A stretch of 64,000 nucleotides of DNA, taken from Microbacterium lacus. GTDB lineage: Bacteria > Actinomycetota > Actinomycetes > Actinomycetales > Microbacteriaceae. The notes under the pieces were generated by a model. It had not been told where the DNA came from, searched no databases, and saw only the letters and a program-made list of their open reading frames with translations. Both the position numbers and the translations under genes were made by a program. Of this stretch, positions 1 through 7,905 are shown in pieces; position 1 is the stretch's first letter, and every line of letters starts with the position of its first letter. The stretch lies in NCBI RefSeq assembly GCF_039531105.1, contig NZ_BAAAPK010000001.1, positions 496,001 to 560,000 of the forward strand. Reading direction: 5' to 3'.

Positions 1-1
1 C

Positions 2-1222
2 CCGAGCGCGGTCGGCGTCATACCGCTCTCGCAGATCGCGACCGTCGAGGAGTCCGAAGGACCGACCTCCATCACGACGCAGCGCGCACAGCGCACCGCC
101 ACCGTATCGGTGACACCCTCGACGGACAATCTCGCCACGGCATCTGCATCCGTCACCGCGGCCCTCGCCGATGTCGAGCTGCCCACCGGCGCGAACGCCG
201 AGGTCGGCGGCGTCGTGACCCAGCAGCAGGACGCGTTCACGCAGCTCGGGCTCGCGCTGCTCGCGGCGATCCTGATCGTCTACATCGTCATGGTCGCGAC
301 GTTCAAGTCGCTCCGTCAGCCGCTGCTGCTGCTGGTCTCGGTGCCGTTCGCCGCGACCGGGGCGATCCTGCTGCAGATCATCACGGGTGTCCCGCTCGGG
401 GTGGCTTCGCTCATCGGCGTCCTCATGCTGATCGGCATCGTCGTCACGAACGCGATCGTGCTCGTGGACCTCGTGAACCAGTACCGCACGAAGGGCCTTT
501 CCGCCCACGATGCGACGATCGCCGGTGGCTCGCGTCGTCTGCGACCCATCCTGATGACCGCGCTCGCCACGATCTTCGCGCTCACCCCGATGGCGCTCGG
601 CATCACCGGTCAGGGCGGATTCATCTCGCAGCCGCTCGCGATCGTGGTGATCGGGGGACTCGTGTCCTCGACTGTCCTGACCCTGCTCGTGCTGCCCACC
701 CTTTACAACCTCGTCGAGGGGGCGAAGGAGCGTCGCGCGGCGCGGCGCGGCGAGTCGGTTCCTGCGGTCGAGCCGGCGCTCGTCGGCGCCGCCGCGGTGC
801 CCGTCCTCACGCGTCGCGAGCTGCGCGCGCGCGAGGCGGCTGCGGGTGCGGCGGTCGTCGGTCAGGCGGAATCCGCGGGTGCGGCATCCGATGCGCCCGC
901 CGTCGATGAGGTTCCGCTCATCGAGGAGGGCCCGGACGTCGAGACGCCCGGAACCGAGGATGTCCAGAGCGCTCCGACGACCGACGTTCCGCTCATCGAG
1001 GAGGGCCCGGACGTGGAGACGCCCGAGCGTGCCGCGGAACCCGCTGCGGAGGGCGAGTCAGACACCCAGGGTGAGCCCGAGCCCGAGCCCGAGCCCGAGT
1101 CCTCGCCCAAGCCGGAGCCGGAGCCGGACCCCGCGCCCGAGTCCGAGCCCGCGCCCGAGTCCGAGTCCGAGCCCGAGTCCGAGCAGGGGGAGCCCGGCGC
1201 GCACCCCGACGGCCGGGTCTGA
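2..1222 (+). CDS. RND-family efflux pump, C-terminal part (5' end outside window)
   Basis: The frame is open from the first bases, so the gene begins upstream; 406 residues are seen. The start matches the last periplasmic part of AcrB-type proton-driven exporters (PLSQIATVEE, then LPTGANAEVGG). Five hydrophobic helices follow at about residues 82-100, 107-128, 134-155, 181-201 and 210-233, the expected TM8-TM12 set, including the helix GIVVTNAIVLVD. After the last helix there is an unusual cytoplasmic tail of about 170 residues. It holds two copies of VPLIEEGPDVETP and ends in a Glu-Pro-rich stretch; typical AcrB proteins end soon after TM12. Substrate unknown. Family call firm. Confidence 0.88.
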   Translation, partial: PSAVGVIPLSQIATVEESEGPTSITTQRAQRTATVSVTPSTDNLATASASVTAALADVELPTGANAEVGGVVTQQQDAFTQLGLALLAAILIVYIVMVATFKSLRQPLLLLVSVPFAATGAILLQIITGVPLGVASLIGVLMLIGIVVTNAIVLVDLVNQYRTKGLSAHDATIAGGSRRLRPILMTALATIFALTPMALGITGQGGFISQPLAIVVIGGLVSSTVLTLLVLPTLYNLVEGAKERRAARRGESVPAVEPALVGAAAVPVLTRRELRAREAAAGAAVVGQAESAGAASDAPAVDEVPLIEEGPDVETPGTEDVQSAPTTDVPLIEEGPDVETPERAAEPAAEGESDTQGEPEPEPEPESSPKPEPEPDPAPESEPAPESESEPESEQGEPGAHPDGRV

Positions 1223-1365
1223 GCACCGGAACAGGCGTTTCGGCCAGAACAGGACAGAACAGACGCGGATCGTCCTGTCTTCGCCGAAGCTCCTGATTCC
1301 GCGCGCTTCGAAGGAGCGCGTCGCCCGGGGCCGCGCGTCCCGCGGACCGCGGTCGCAGAGCGTGG

Positions 1366-1974
1366 TCAGCGCTGCAGCCAGGGACGCAGCATCCGTGTGA
1401 CCCACGGGAGTACCAGGTACGTCATCACCGGCGTGAGCAGGACCGTCGCCAGCAGGACCCGCAGCACGAGAGGCCAGTCGGCGAATCCCGGGACGTAACC
1501 CAGGGCCCAGGAGGCGAGCAGGTTCGTCGGGAAGAAACCGAGCCAGATCGTGACGGCCTGCTTCCAGCGGGGCGGAGCGGCCGGGATCGGATGCTGGATG
1601 GGACCGGTGGCCGGCGCGTCGGCTCCCCGTCGGCTCTCGACGTGTGTCGCGAAGGGGGCGTCGAACCAGCCCTCGATGCCCGTCCGGCGTTCGACGCGGA
1701 CCTCGCTCGCGAAGGCGCGGCCGGAATCGAGCCACCACGCCCGCTGGGGAGAGTCGTCCCACGCTTCCAGGGTCGGGATGTCCCGGAACCGGTAGAGCAT
1801 GTACCAGAGGTCGCTGCCTTCGCCGGCGCGGACCCACCCTGACCCGAGGAAGCCCTCGAACGTCGTCGCGAGATCGGTGCCGGCCTGCATCCACGCGGTC
1901 GCCTCCGGGGCGCGCGCGGGGTCTATGCGCCGTTCGATCGCGACCGTGATCGGGTGGGGGTCGTTCTCAGCCAT
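1366..1974 (-). CDS. Antibiotic biosynthesis monooxygenase (ABM)-like domain protein with two C-terminal membrane helices
   Basis: 202 residues. The N-terminal ~105 residues look like the small ferredoxin-like ABM fold (hydrophobic beta start ITVAIERRI, then WMQAG and WYMLYRF), and the C-terminal part has two membrane helices at about 133-155 and 165-190. ABM-plus-membrane proteins of this type are widespread in bacteria without a known substrate. I chose the ATG at 1974 because the preceding 39 in-frame codons are Arg/Pro-rich and overlap the upstream gene. It starts 22 bp after that gene's stop on the same strand, so it is probably the last gene of a three-gene unit. Upstream of the start there is no good ribosome binding site. 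Confidence 0.7.
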   Translation of the reverse strand: MAENDPHPITVAIERRIDPARAPEATAWMQAGTDLATTFEGFLGSGWVRAGEGSDLWYMLYRFRDIPTLEAWDDSPQRAWWLDSGRAFASEVRVERRTGIEGWFDAPFATHVESRRGADAPATGPIQHPIPAAPPRWKQAVTIWLGFFPTNLLASWALGYVPGFADWPLVLRVLLATVLLTPVMTYLVLPWVTRMLRPWLQR

Positions 1975-1996
1975 GTATCGATTCTCGGCGAGCGGA

Positions 1997-2932
1997 TCAG
2001 ACGAGAGCCGGCCGCTCGGGATCGCCCCGGCCGGCCGACACCCGGCGGGCAGACTGGAAGCGGGCCGCGCGTCCGTGCACGAGGGGCGCACGCGGTTCGC
2101 GACGCTCGGGCCGCGGCGTGTGACGCGCGATCACCTCGGGGCGCAGGCGCGGGGTGCGACGGGAGAGGCCGGCAGCCACCTCGGCCGGCAGCCGCGGAGC
2201 CACCACGACCGTGCGGTGCATGCTGGCCGTCCGCGACGGCGTCGGCGCGGCGGGCGCATCCGTCGGACGACCGATCGTGCCGGCGAACAGCAGCAGCCAG
2301 TAGAACACCTGCACGAAGACGATGAGCTCGAAGGCGGCGAGGTTGATGAAGCCCGCGACGTAGGGGACGACGGTCGCGACCAGGCCGATCCCGACGCGTC
2401 GGCTCGCTCGCCCGATCACCGCGTGCATGCCGCGCAGCATCCACTTCGTCGAGGACAGCACGATCACGAAGCAGAACACGGCGCCGGTGGACGAGCGGTC
2501 GTGCCAGAACTCGTTGAGGTTCACGGGGATCACGCCGACGAAGGACAGATGGATGCCGAGCAACGCCACCATGATCGGCACGAAGGTCGCCGAGCGCCGG
2601 TTGCGCAGAACGGCGGTACCGGCGTGCTGACGCATCTGGCGCCGCAGGCGGTGCGCGAAGAACACCACACCGACCCCGGTCAGGATGATCGTCGAGTTGA
2701 ACACGTACCCCGAGAACGTGGCGAAGGTGCCGAGCCTGCTGAAGTGCAGGTGCCACCACAGGGGGTCGGGAGTGGTCGCGATCGAGATCAGCAGGCCGAT
2801 GACCAGAAGCGCGGCGGTGGCATAGCCGACCTGCGAGGCGTTACCGGTACCGAGGGTCGTCAGGGCGCGCGAAGCGGCGCGCCGGGGCGCGACCAGGCGG
2901 AGGGATGAGGGTGCGTCGGCGAGGAGGGCCAC
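1997..2932 (-). CDS. DUF998-like multi-pass membrane protein, shorter paralog
   Basis: 311 residues with about six membrane helices. It keeps the family-like motif GVIPVNLNEFWH (a Pro then His in a loop) and TTPDPLWWHLHFSRLG. The same blocks occur in the gene just upstream (GVFPVNVNLLMH, TTPDPEWWKVHFSQLG), so the two are tandem paralogs. This copy lacks the first four helices of its neighbour and has an Arg-rich tail of about 90 residues instead. The start is GTG at 2932; no clear ribosome binding site is seen and a stop lies about 17 codons further up. Function unknown; DUF998 assignment is from motif resemblance. Confidence 0.7.
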   Translation of the reverse strand: MALLADAPSSLRLVAPRRAASRALTTLGTGNASQVGYATAALLVIGLLISIATTPDPLWWHLHFSRLGTFATFSGYVFNSTIILTGVGVVFFAHRLRRQMRQHAGTAVLRNRRSATFVPIMVALLGIHLSFVGVIPVNLNEFWHDRSSTGAVFCFVIVLSSTKWMLRGMHAVIGRASRRVGIGLVATVVPYVAGFINLAAFELIVFVQVFYWLLLFAGTIGRPTDAPAAPTPSRTASMHRTVVVAPRLPAEVAAGLSRRTPRLRPEVIARHTPRPERREPRAPLVHGRAARFQSARRVSAGRGDPERPALV

Positions 2933-2952
2933 GGCTGCGGTCTTGGCCTTTC

Positions 2953-2984
2953 GTGAGGCGAGAGCATCAGCGCTCTCGCCTCAC
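2953..2984. terminator. 13-bp perfect hairpin between the tandem DUF998-like genes
   Basis: A 13-bp arm (2953-2965) is repeated as its exact reverse complement at 2972-2984 with a 6-nt loop. It lies between the stop of the upstream paralog (3111) and the start of the downstream one (2932), ending about 20 nt before that start. No T-run follows, so it could attenuate or process the mRNA rather than end it. Confidence 0.6.
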
Positions 2985-3110
2985 AGGTGCTCAGGCGCAG
3001 CCGCTTCGTCCCCCGGATCGTCGGTGCTGGTGGGCAAAAAGGCTCCCCCCCGGCAGTCTTTGCTTGGGTTGAGAGTATCCTTTTTGGACTTCCGCGGCCA
3101 ATCCAATACC

Positions 3111-4187
3111 CTATGCGGCGCGTTCGCTCTGCCCAGTGACCCCCAGGAAGCGGATGAAGACCGCGATCCACCCGAAGATGAGCGCGAAGACGACGATCTC
3201 GAACGCGGTGAGGGTGAAGTACCCGACCGCGAAGAGGATCACGGAGGCGATCGTGGCTGCCAGGAACGCCCACGCGGACAGGAAGTAGGTGCGCGGCATC
3301 CCACGCAGCAGCTTGGGCCCCGCGATCAGCAGCACGAGGAACATCACCGCCATGCCGCTCGCCGACAGGTTGTGCATCAGCAGGTTGACGTTCACCGGGA
3401 AGACCCCGACGAAGGCCAGCATGATCCCCATCACGACGAAGAGCGTCGACACCGTCCGGGGGGCGCGTTCGTTCTGCAGGACGCCGGCGTCGACGAGCGC
3501 CCGCAGGTCGTTCGCCAGGTAGACCGCGAAAGTCGTCACGAGCAGCCCCGCGGCGATCAGCGTGCCGTTGAAGACGTAACTGGACAGGTCCTGGAACGAC
3601 CCCAGCTGGCTGAAGTGGACCTTCCACCATTCCGGGTCGGGTGTGGTGAGCATCGCGGTGAGCGTGCCGATCACGACGAACGCCATCAGCAGCGTCGACA
3701 TGCGCTGGGTGTTCATCCGGGATACGGAGAGGTAGACCACATAGGCGCTCAGACCGAGCGAGACGGTCATGAGCACGATCGCCCAGAACGTGATCACCGG
3801 CAGCCCGATGAAGCCGAGCGCGAGCAGCCGGAAGCCGGCGAGGACGGCGAGGAAGGTCAGGGCCGTGTGCACGATGACCACCGAGACGGTGTTCACGGTG
3901 AACTTCCACGACGGGAGCGCCTTGCGCCACTCCTGCCCCGGGCGATTGCGCGAGCGCCAGTAGCCGGCGGTCGAGGATCCGGCGGCGACGACGGCCGCCC
4001 CTGCCGCCGCGAGCAGGCCGAACGCGCCGTCCGTGTCGGCGAGCGGCAGGTCGGGCGCGACGAAAGCGACGATCAGCCCGTACAGCGCTCCGAGGACCCC
4101 GGCCGCCGCGGCCGCGTACACGGCCTCCGATTCGGCGCGGAGCGTCGTCGTGGGGGCGAGGGAGTCGGCGGCGGAGCTCGCGGTCAT
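3111..4187 (-). CDS. DUF998-like multi-pass membrane protein, longer paralog
   Basis: 358 residues with about ten predicted membrane helices. The second half is paralogous to the next gene downstream (shared TTPDP-WW--HFS-LG, then SYVFN, then FVGV-PVN-N---H). The first half adds four helices and a short loop RSRNRPGQEWRKALPSWK. The ATG at 4187 has TACACT six nucleotides upstream, the leaderless-promoter spacing seen repeatedly in this window, so this gene likely heads the leftward three-gene unit. Function unknown. Confidence 0.72.
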   Translation of the reverse strand: MTASSAADSLAPTTTLRAESEAVYAAAAAGVLGALYGLIVAFVAPDLPLADTDGAFGLLAAAGAAVVAAGSSTAGYWRSRNRPGQEWRKALPSWKFTVNTVSVVIVHTALTFLAVLAGFRLLALGFIGLPVITFWAIVLMTVSLGLSAYVVYLSVSRMNTQRMSTLLMAFVVIGTLTAMLTTPDPEWWKVHFSQLGSFQDLSSYVFNGTLIAAGLLVTTFAVYLANDLRALVDAGVLQNERAPRTVSTLFVVMGIMLAFVGVFPVNVNLLMHNLSASGMAVMFLVLLIAGPKLLRGMPRTYFLSAWAFLAATIASVILFAVGYFTLTAFEIVVFALIFGWIAVFIRFLGVTGQSERAA

Positions 4188-4193
4188 GGCGCC

Positions 4194-4199
4194 AGTGTA
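4194..4199 (-). promoter_or_regulatory. -10-like hexamer TACACT for a leaderless start at 4187
   Basis: Six nucleotides separate it from the ATG. The position is what a sigma-70-type -10 box needs if transcription starts at the start codon. Confidence 0.5.
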
Positions 4200-4500
4200 G
4201 AGCGGCGGATGCCGAGCGTCAGGTGTCCTCCCAGGTCGCGGGGAGCGCCATCCGCTAGTCTCGAGTGTCGGCTTCGGACACCGCGCGTGATGCGCGGGTG
4301 GGTTTGTGAGTCCAAGGGGCCGATGGTGGGAGCGAATCCGCTCCGGCGACCATCACGTTGAATGGCCCCCGGCCGAGGACAGTCCGGGCAACTCCGTACC
4401 GCGCAAAGCGGTGTGCGGCGGTGCGCGTCAGTGCGAACTGGCGGGTATTGCGCCGCGCGCGAGTGCAGTTCTGCGCTGAGACAACCCAGAAGGACACATC
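4200..4500 (+). promoter_or_regulatory. Long gene-free leader upstream of the DEAD-box helicase, with hairpin
   Basis: About 300 bp without a supported gene. It contains a two-part hairpin at 4322-4354 (GATGGT and GGAGCG pairing with CGCTCC and ACCATC around an AATC loop) and ends in GAAGGA, a ribosome binding site, just before the ATG at 4501. Helicase genes of this type often have regulated, cold-responsive leaders; that role here is inference. I see no recognised riboswitch. Confidence 0.45.
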
Positions 4501-6657
4501 ATGCCCAAGAGCAAGAAGCCCGCCGGCGGCCGCGCCGCGAAGAACTTCGAGCCGCGGTACGGCGAGAAGAAGACCTCGTTCCACGACCGCACCCGCACGG
4601 GTGCCAAGCCCGGCAGCAAGAGCCCGAACCATCGCGGCTACCGCGCACCCGAAGAGACTGCCGCAGGATCCAGTGCCCCGAAGACCCGGTGGACGGCGAC
4701 CCAGCGCGCCGGCCGCGACGAGGCGCGCGGCATCCGTTCGCACGCCCAGGGCGAGCGTCCGGCGCGGTCGTACGACGACCGTCCGGCGCGTTCGTACGAC
4801 GACCGTCCCGCGCGTCGCTCGAATGAGGATCGTCCCGCTCGCCGGGAGTACGGCAACGATCGCCCGGCGCGGTCGTACGACGACCGTCCCGCGCGCCGCT
4901 CGAACGACGAGCGTCCCGCTCGCCGGGAGTACGGCAACGATCGCCCGGCGCGGTCGTACGACGACCGTCCCGCGCGTCGCTCGAACGATGAGCGTCCTGC
5001 GCGTCGCGAGTACGGCAACGACCGTCCGGCGCGGTCGTACGACGACCGTCCCGCGCGTCGCTCGAATGAGGATCGTCCCGCGCGTCGAGAGTACGGCAAC
5101 GATCGCCCGGCGCGTTCCTATGACGACCGTCCCGCGCGTCGCTCGAACGACGAGCGTCCCGCTCGCCGGGAGTACGGCAACGATCGCCCGGCGCGTTCCT
5201 ATGACGACCGTCCCGCGCGTCGCTCGAATGAGGATCGTCCCGCGCGTCGCGCGTACGGCAACGATCGCCCGCAGCGGTCCTCCGAAGAGCGTCCGCGCCG
5301 CGACAGCGCGCCCCGTCGCGCCGCCGGTGCGGCCGCCGGAGCCGGCTACGCCGCAGGTCGCAGCGACTGGTCGCGCGGACCGGAGCGCACGCAGGCCCAC
5401 GAGCAGCACGTGGACGTGGTCCATGAGCGTCTGCAGGCCGAGGCGATCCAGGCGAACGACGTCGAGGGCGTGACCTTCGGCTCGCTCGGACTCGGCGACA
5501 ACATCGTCCGCACGCTCGCCGACCTCGGCGCGGCATCCCCGTTCGCGATCCAGGCCGCGACGATCCCCGAGATCATCGCGGGGCGCGACGTGCTCGCCCG
5601 TGGTCGCACCGGTTCGGGCAAGACGATCGCGTTCGGCTCCCCCCTCGTCGAGAACGTGCTGCGTGCCGGCGCGGGCAAGCGCCGCGAGTTCGGCCGCAAG
5701 CCCAAGGCGCTCATCCTGGCGCCCACGCGCGAGCTCGCGCTGCAGATCGACCGCACGATCCAGCCGATCGCGCGCAGCGTCGGCCTGTTCACGACGCAGA
5801 TCTACGGCGGCGTGCCCCAGGCCCGCCAGGTCGGGGCGCTCAAGAAGGGCGTCGACATCATCATCGGCACGCCCGGCCGCATCGAAGACCTCATCACGCA
5901 GCGCAAGCTCGACCTGAGCGAGGTCATGGTCGCGGTGATCGACGAGGCCGACCACATGTGCGAACTCGGATTCCTCGAGCCCGTCCAGCGCATCCTCCGC
6001 GAGACCGCGGAAGGATCCCAGAAGCTCCTGTTCTCAGCGACGCTGGACCGCGAGGTCTCCGCGCTCGTGGACGAGTTCCTGGTGAATCCCTCGGTTCACG
6101 AGGTCGCCGGCGAAGACCAGGCCTCGAGCACGATCGACCACCGCGTCCTGGTGATCGAGCACCGCGACAAGGCGCAGATCCTCGACCAGCTCGTCGACCG
6201 CGAGGGCAAGACCCTCGTGTTCGCGCGAACGCGCGCGTTCGCCGAGATGCTCGCCGAGCAGTTCGACGACGCCGGCATCCCTGCCGTCTCCCTGCACGGC
6301 GACCTCAACCAGCAGCGCCGCACGCGCAACCTGGAGCGGCTGACCTCGGGTCGGGTGAATGTGCTCGTGGCGACCGATGTCGCCGCGCGCGGCATCCACG
6401 TCGACGACATCGATCTGGTGATCCAGGCCGATCCGCCGGACGAGTACAAGACGTACCTGCACCGCGCCGGCCGCACCGGCCGCGCGGGCAAGGTGGGCCG
6501 GGTCGTGACGCTCATCACCCGCCAGCGTCGCCGCAAGATGACCGAGATGCTCGAGCGCGCCGAGATCGACGCGCCGTTCCAGGACGCTCGTCCCGGTGAC
6601 GACACGATCGAGGAGCTGGCCGGCCGGATGCCGTCCGAGGCCGAGCTCACCGCGTAG
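4501..6657 (+). CDS. DEAD-box RNA helicase with long Arg-rich N-terminal repeat region
   Basis: 718 residues. The C-terminal ~400 residues are a complete DEAD-box core: Q motif (FAIQAATIPEI), Walker A (GRTGSGKT, ~367-374), PTRELA, GTPGR, DEAD (IDEADHM, ~480), SAT, ATDVAARG and HRAGRTGRAG. These proteins unwind structured RNA using ATP. Residues ~99-260 are six near-identical 27-residue units rich in DRPAR, YDD and YGN, probably a disordered RNA-binding arm. Starts at ATG 4501 with GAAGGA upstream. It is a single gene, closed by a strong hairpin terminator after the stop. RhlE/CshA-type function in RNA decay or ribosome assembly is inference. Confidence 0.93.
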   Translation: MPKSKKPAGGRAAKNFEPRYGEKKTSFHDRTRTGAKPGSKSPNHRGYRAPEETAAGSSAPKTRWTATQRAGRDEARGIRSHAQGERPARSYDDRPARSYDDRPARRSNEDRPARREYGNDRPARSYDDRPARRSNDERPARREYGNDRPARSYDDRPARRSNDERPARREYGNDRPARSYDDRPARRSNEDRPARREYGNDRPARSYDDRPARRSNDERPARREYGNDRPARSYDDRPARRSNEDRPARRAYGNDRPQRSSEERPRRDSAPRRAAGAAAGAGYAAGRSDWSRGPERTQAHEQHVDVVHERLQAEAIQANDVEGVTFGSLGLGDNIVRTLADLGAASPFAIQAATIPEIIAGRDVLARGRTGSGKTIAFGSPLVENVLRAGAGKRREFGRKPKALILAPTRELALQIDRTIQPIARSVGLFTTQIYGGVPQARQVGALKKGVDIIIGTPGRIEDLITQRKLDLSEVMVAVIDEADHMCELGFLEPVQRILRETAEGSQKLLFSATLDREVSALVDEFLVNPSVHEVAGEDQASSTIDHRVLVIEHRDKAQILDQLVDREGKTLVFARTRAFAEMLAEQFDDAGIPAVSLHGDLNQQRRTRNLERLTSGRVNVLVATDVAARGIHVDDIDLVIQADPPDEYKTYLHRAGRTGRAGKVGRVVTLITRQRRRKMTEMLERAEIDAPFQDARPGDDTIEELAGRMPSEAELTA
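4795..5280 (+). repeat. Six tandem 81-bp units (27 codons each) inside the DEAD-box helicase gene
   Basis: Units start at 4795, 4876, 4957, 5038, 5119 and 5200. They encode repeats beginning Y-D-D-R-P-A-R-R-S-N and ending Y-G-N-D-R-P-A-R-S. Units differ by ED/DE swaps and silent changes. A whole-codon period means unit gain or loss keeps the frame, so copy number may vary between strains. Confidence 0.9.
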
Positions 6658-6673
6658 CGCGCACGCCCCACAC

Positions 6674-6732
6674 GAGAACGGCGCATCCGCAGGACGATCC
6701 GAGAGATCAGGTCCTGCGGATGCGCCGTTCTC
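6674..6732. terminator. Bidirectional terminator hairpin between convergent genes
   Basis: A 22-bp arm (6674-6695) pairs perfectly with 6711-6732 around a 15-nt loop. It sits between the helicase stop (6657) and the stop of the leftward radical SAM gene (6743), so it can serve both. Confidence 0.75.
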
Positions 6733-6742
6733 CTGCAGGAGG

Positions 6743-7804
6743 TCAGAACAGCCGTGCCGCCTCGGCCTCGCGACCCCGCGAGGTGGTCACGAACTGCGGA
6801 CGCGCGGCGAGCCCCGGCATCGGGGATCGGCGCGGCGCGTCCTCCTCGGCGCGCCCGTCGAGCCCGTGCACGCGCAATAGAGGTCGGACACGCTTGGCGA
6901 GCCACGTCCGGTACGGCTTCGGCGCGTTCGCCGCCGCGCCCGGGTACAGCCCGAGATAGGACGAGACGAGTTCGGGATGCCGCTCCCCGAGCCACTGCAT
7001 GAACCACTGCTTGGCGCCGGGGCGCAGGTGCAGCGCCCCGAAGACGACGCGGACGGCGCCCGCCTGTGCGATCTGCGTCAGGGCGTGATCGAGGGCGGCG
7101 ATCGAGTCGGTGAGGTGCGGCAGGATCGGCATCAGGAAGACCGTGACGCGGAACCCGGCTTCGGTCGCGGCGCGCACGGTCTCGAGTCGCGCGGCGGCCG
7201 AGGGCGTCCCCGGTTCGAGAAGCTTCTGCAGTTCGTCGTCGAACACGGCGATCGACATCGCCAGTGAGACGTCGACGGATGCCGCGGCTTCGCGCAGCAG
7301 CGGCAGGTCGCGCCTGAGCAGCGTGCCTTTCGTGAGGATCGAGAACGGCGTCCCCGACTCGGCGAGCGCGCCCACGATGGCCGGCATGAGGCGATACCGC
7401 CCCTCGGCACGCTGATACGGGTCGGTGTTCGTCCCGAGCATCACCGGCTCGCGCGCCCAGCTGCCGCGGCGCAGTTCTTTCTCGAGGACCTCCGCGACGT
7501 TGATCTTGACGATGATCTGCGAGTCGAAATCGCGTCCCGCGTCGAGCTCGAGGTACTCGTGCGTTCCACGGGCGAAGCAGTAGGCACATGCATGACTGCA
7601 GCCCCGATAGGGGTTCACGGTCCAGTCGAACGGCATGGCGGAGGCACTCGGCACGTGGTTGAGCGCGCTCCTGCACATCACCTCGTGGAACGTCACGTCG
7701 GCGAATTCGGGTGTGGTCACCGAGCGCACCAGACCGTTCAGCTGCTCCAGACCGGGCAGGGCGGCGGCATCCGTCACGCCCAGTTCCTGTCCTTGCCACC
7801 GCAT
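6743..7804 (-). CDS. Rv2578c-family radical SAM protein
   Basis: 353 residues. The 4Fe-4S/SAM binding motif is CSHACAYC, in the context NPYRGCSHACAYCFAR, followed by LGTNTDPYQRAEGRYRLMP and ILTKGTLLRRDLPLL; these blocks match my memory of Mycobacterium tuberculosis Rv2578c along most of the length. The ATG at 7804 is chosen because MRWQGQELG matches the usual start MRW of the family; the frame continues upstream with Arg-rich shadow sequence. Its reaction is unknown (distantly SplB-like). It is divergent from the VanY-like gene and shares a ~100-bp, relatively AT-rich intergenic stretch with it. Confidence 0.88.
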   Translation of the reverse strand: MRWQGQELGVTDAAALPGLEQLNGLVRSVTTPEFADVTFHEVMCRSALNHVPSASAMPFDWTVNPYRGCSHACAYCFARGTHEYLELDAGRDFDSQIIVKINVAEVLEKELRRGSWAREPVMLGTNTDPYQRAEGRYRLMPAIVGALAESGTPFSILTKGTLLRRDLPLLREAAASVDVSLAMSIAVFDDELQKLLEPGTPSAAARLETVRAATEAGFRVTVFLMPILPHLTDSIAALDHALTQIAQAGAVRVVFGALHLRPGAKQWFMQWLGERHPELVSSYLGLYPGAAANAPKPYRTWLAKRVRPLLRVHGLDGRAEEDAPRRSPMPGLAARPQFVTTSRGREAEAARLF

Positions 7805-7905
7805 GCTTCCATGGGAACAGAACAACGAATGTGTGTCAATACGTACTCGTACAAAGAATCGAAAGAGCAAAAGAGCTGTCGACCGCCGCACCCGTTCAGG
7901 CAAGA

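Noticed and set aside
4374..4388. GAGGACAGTCCGGGC, resembling the conserved start of RNase P RNA
   Set aside because: Only ~110 nt remain before the helicase start, too short for RNase P RNA, and the matching 3' conserved region is absent.
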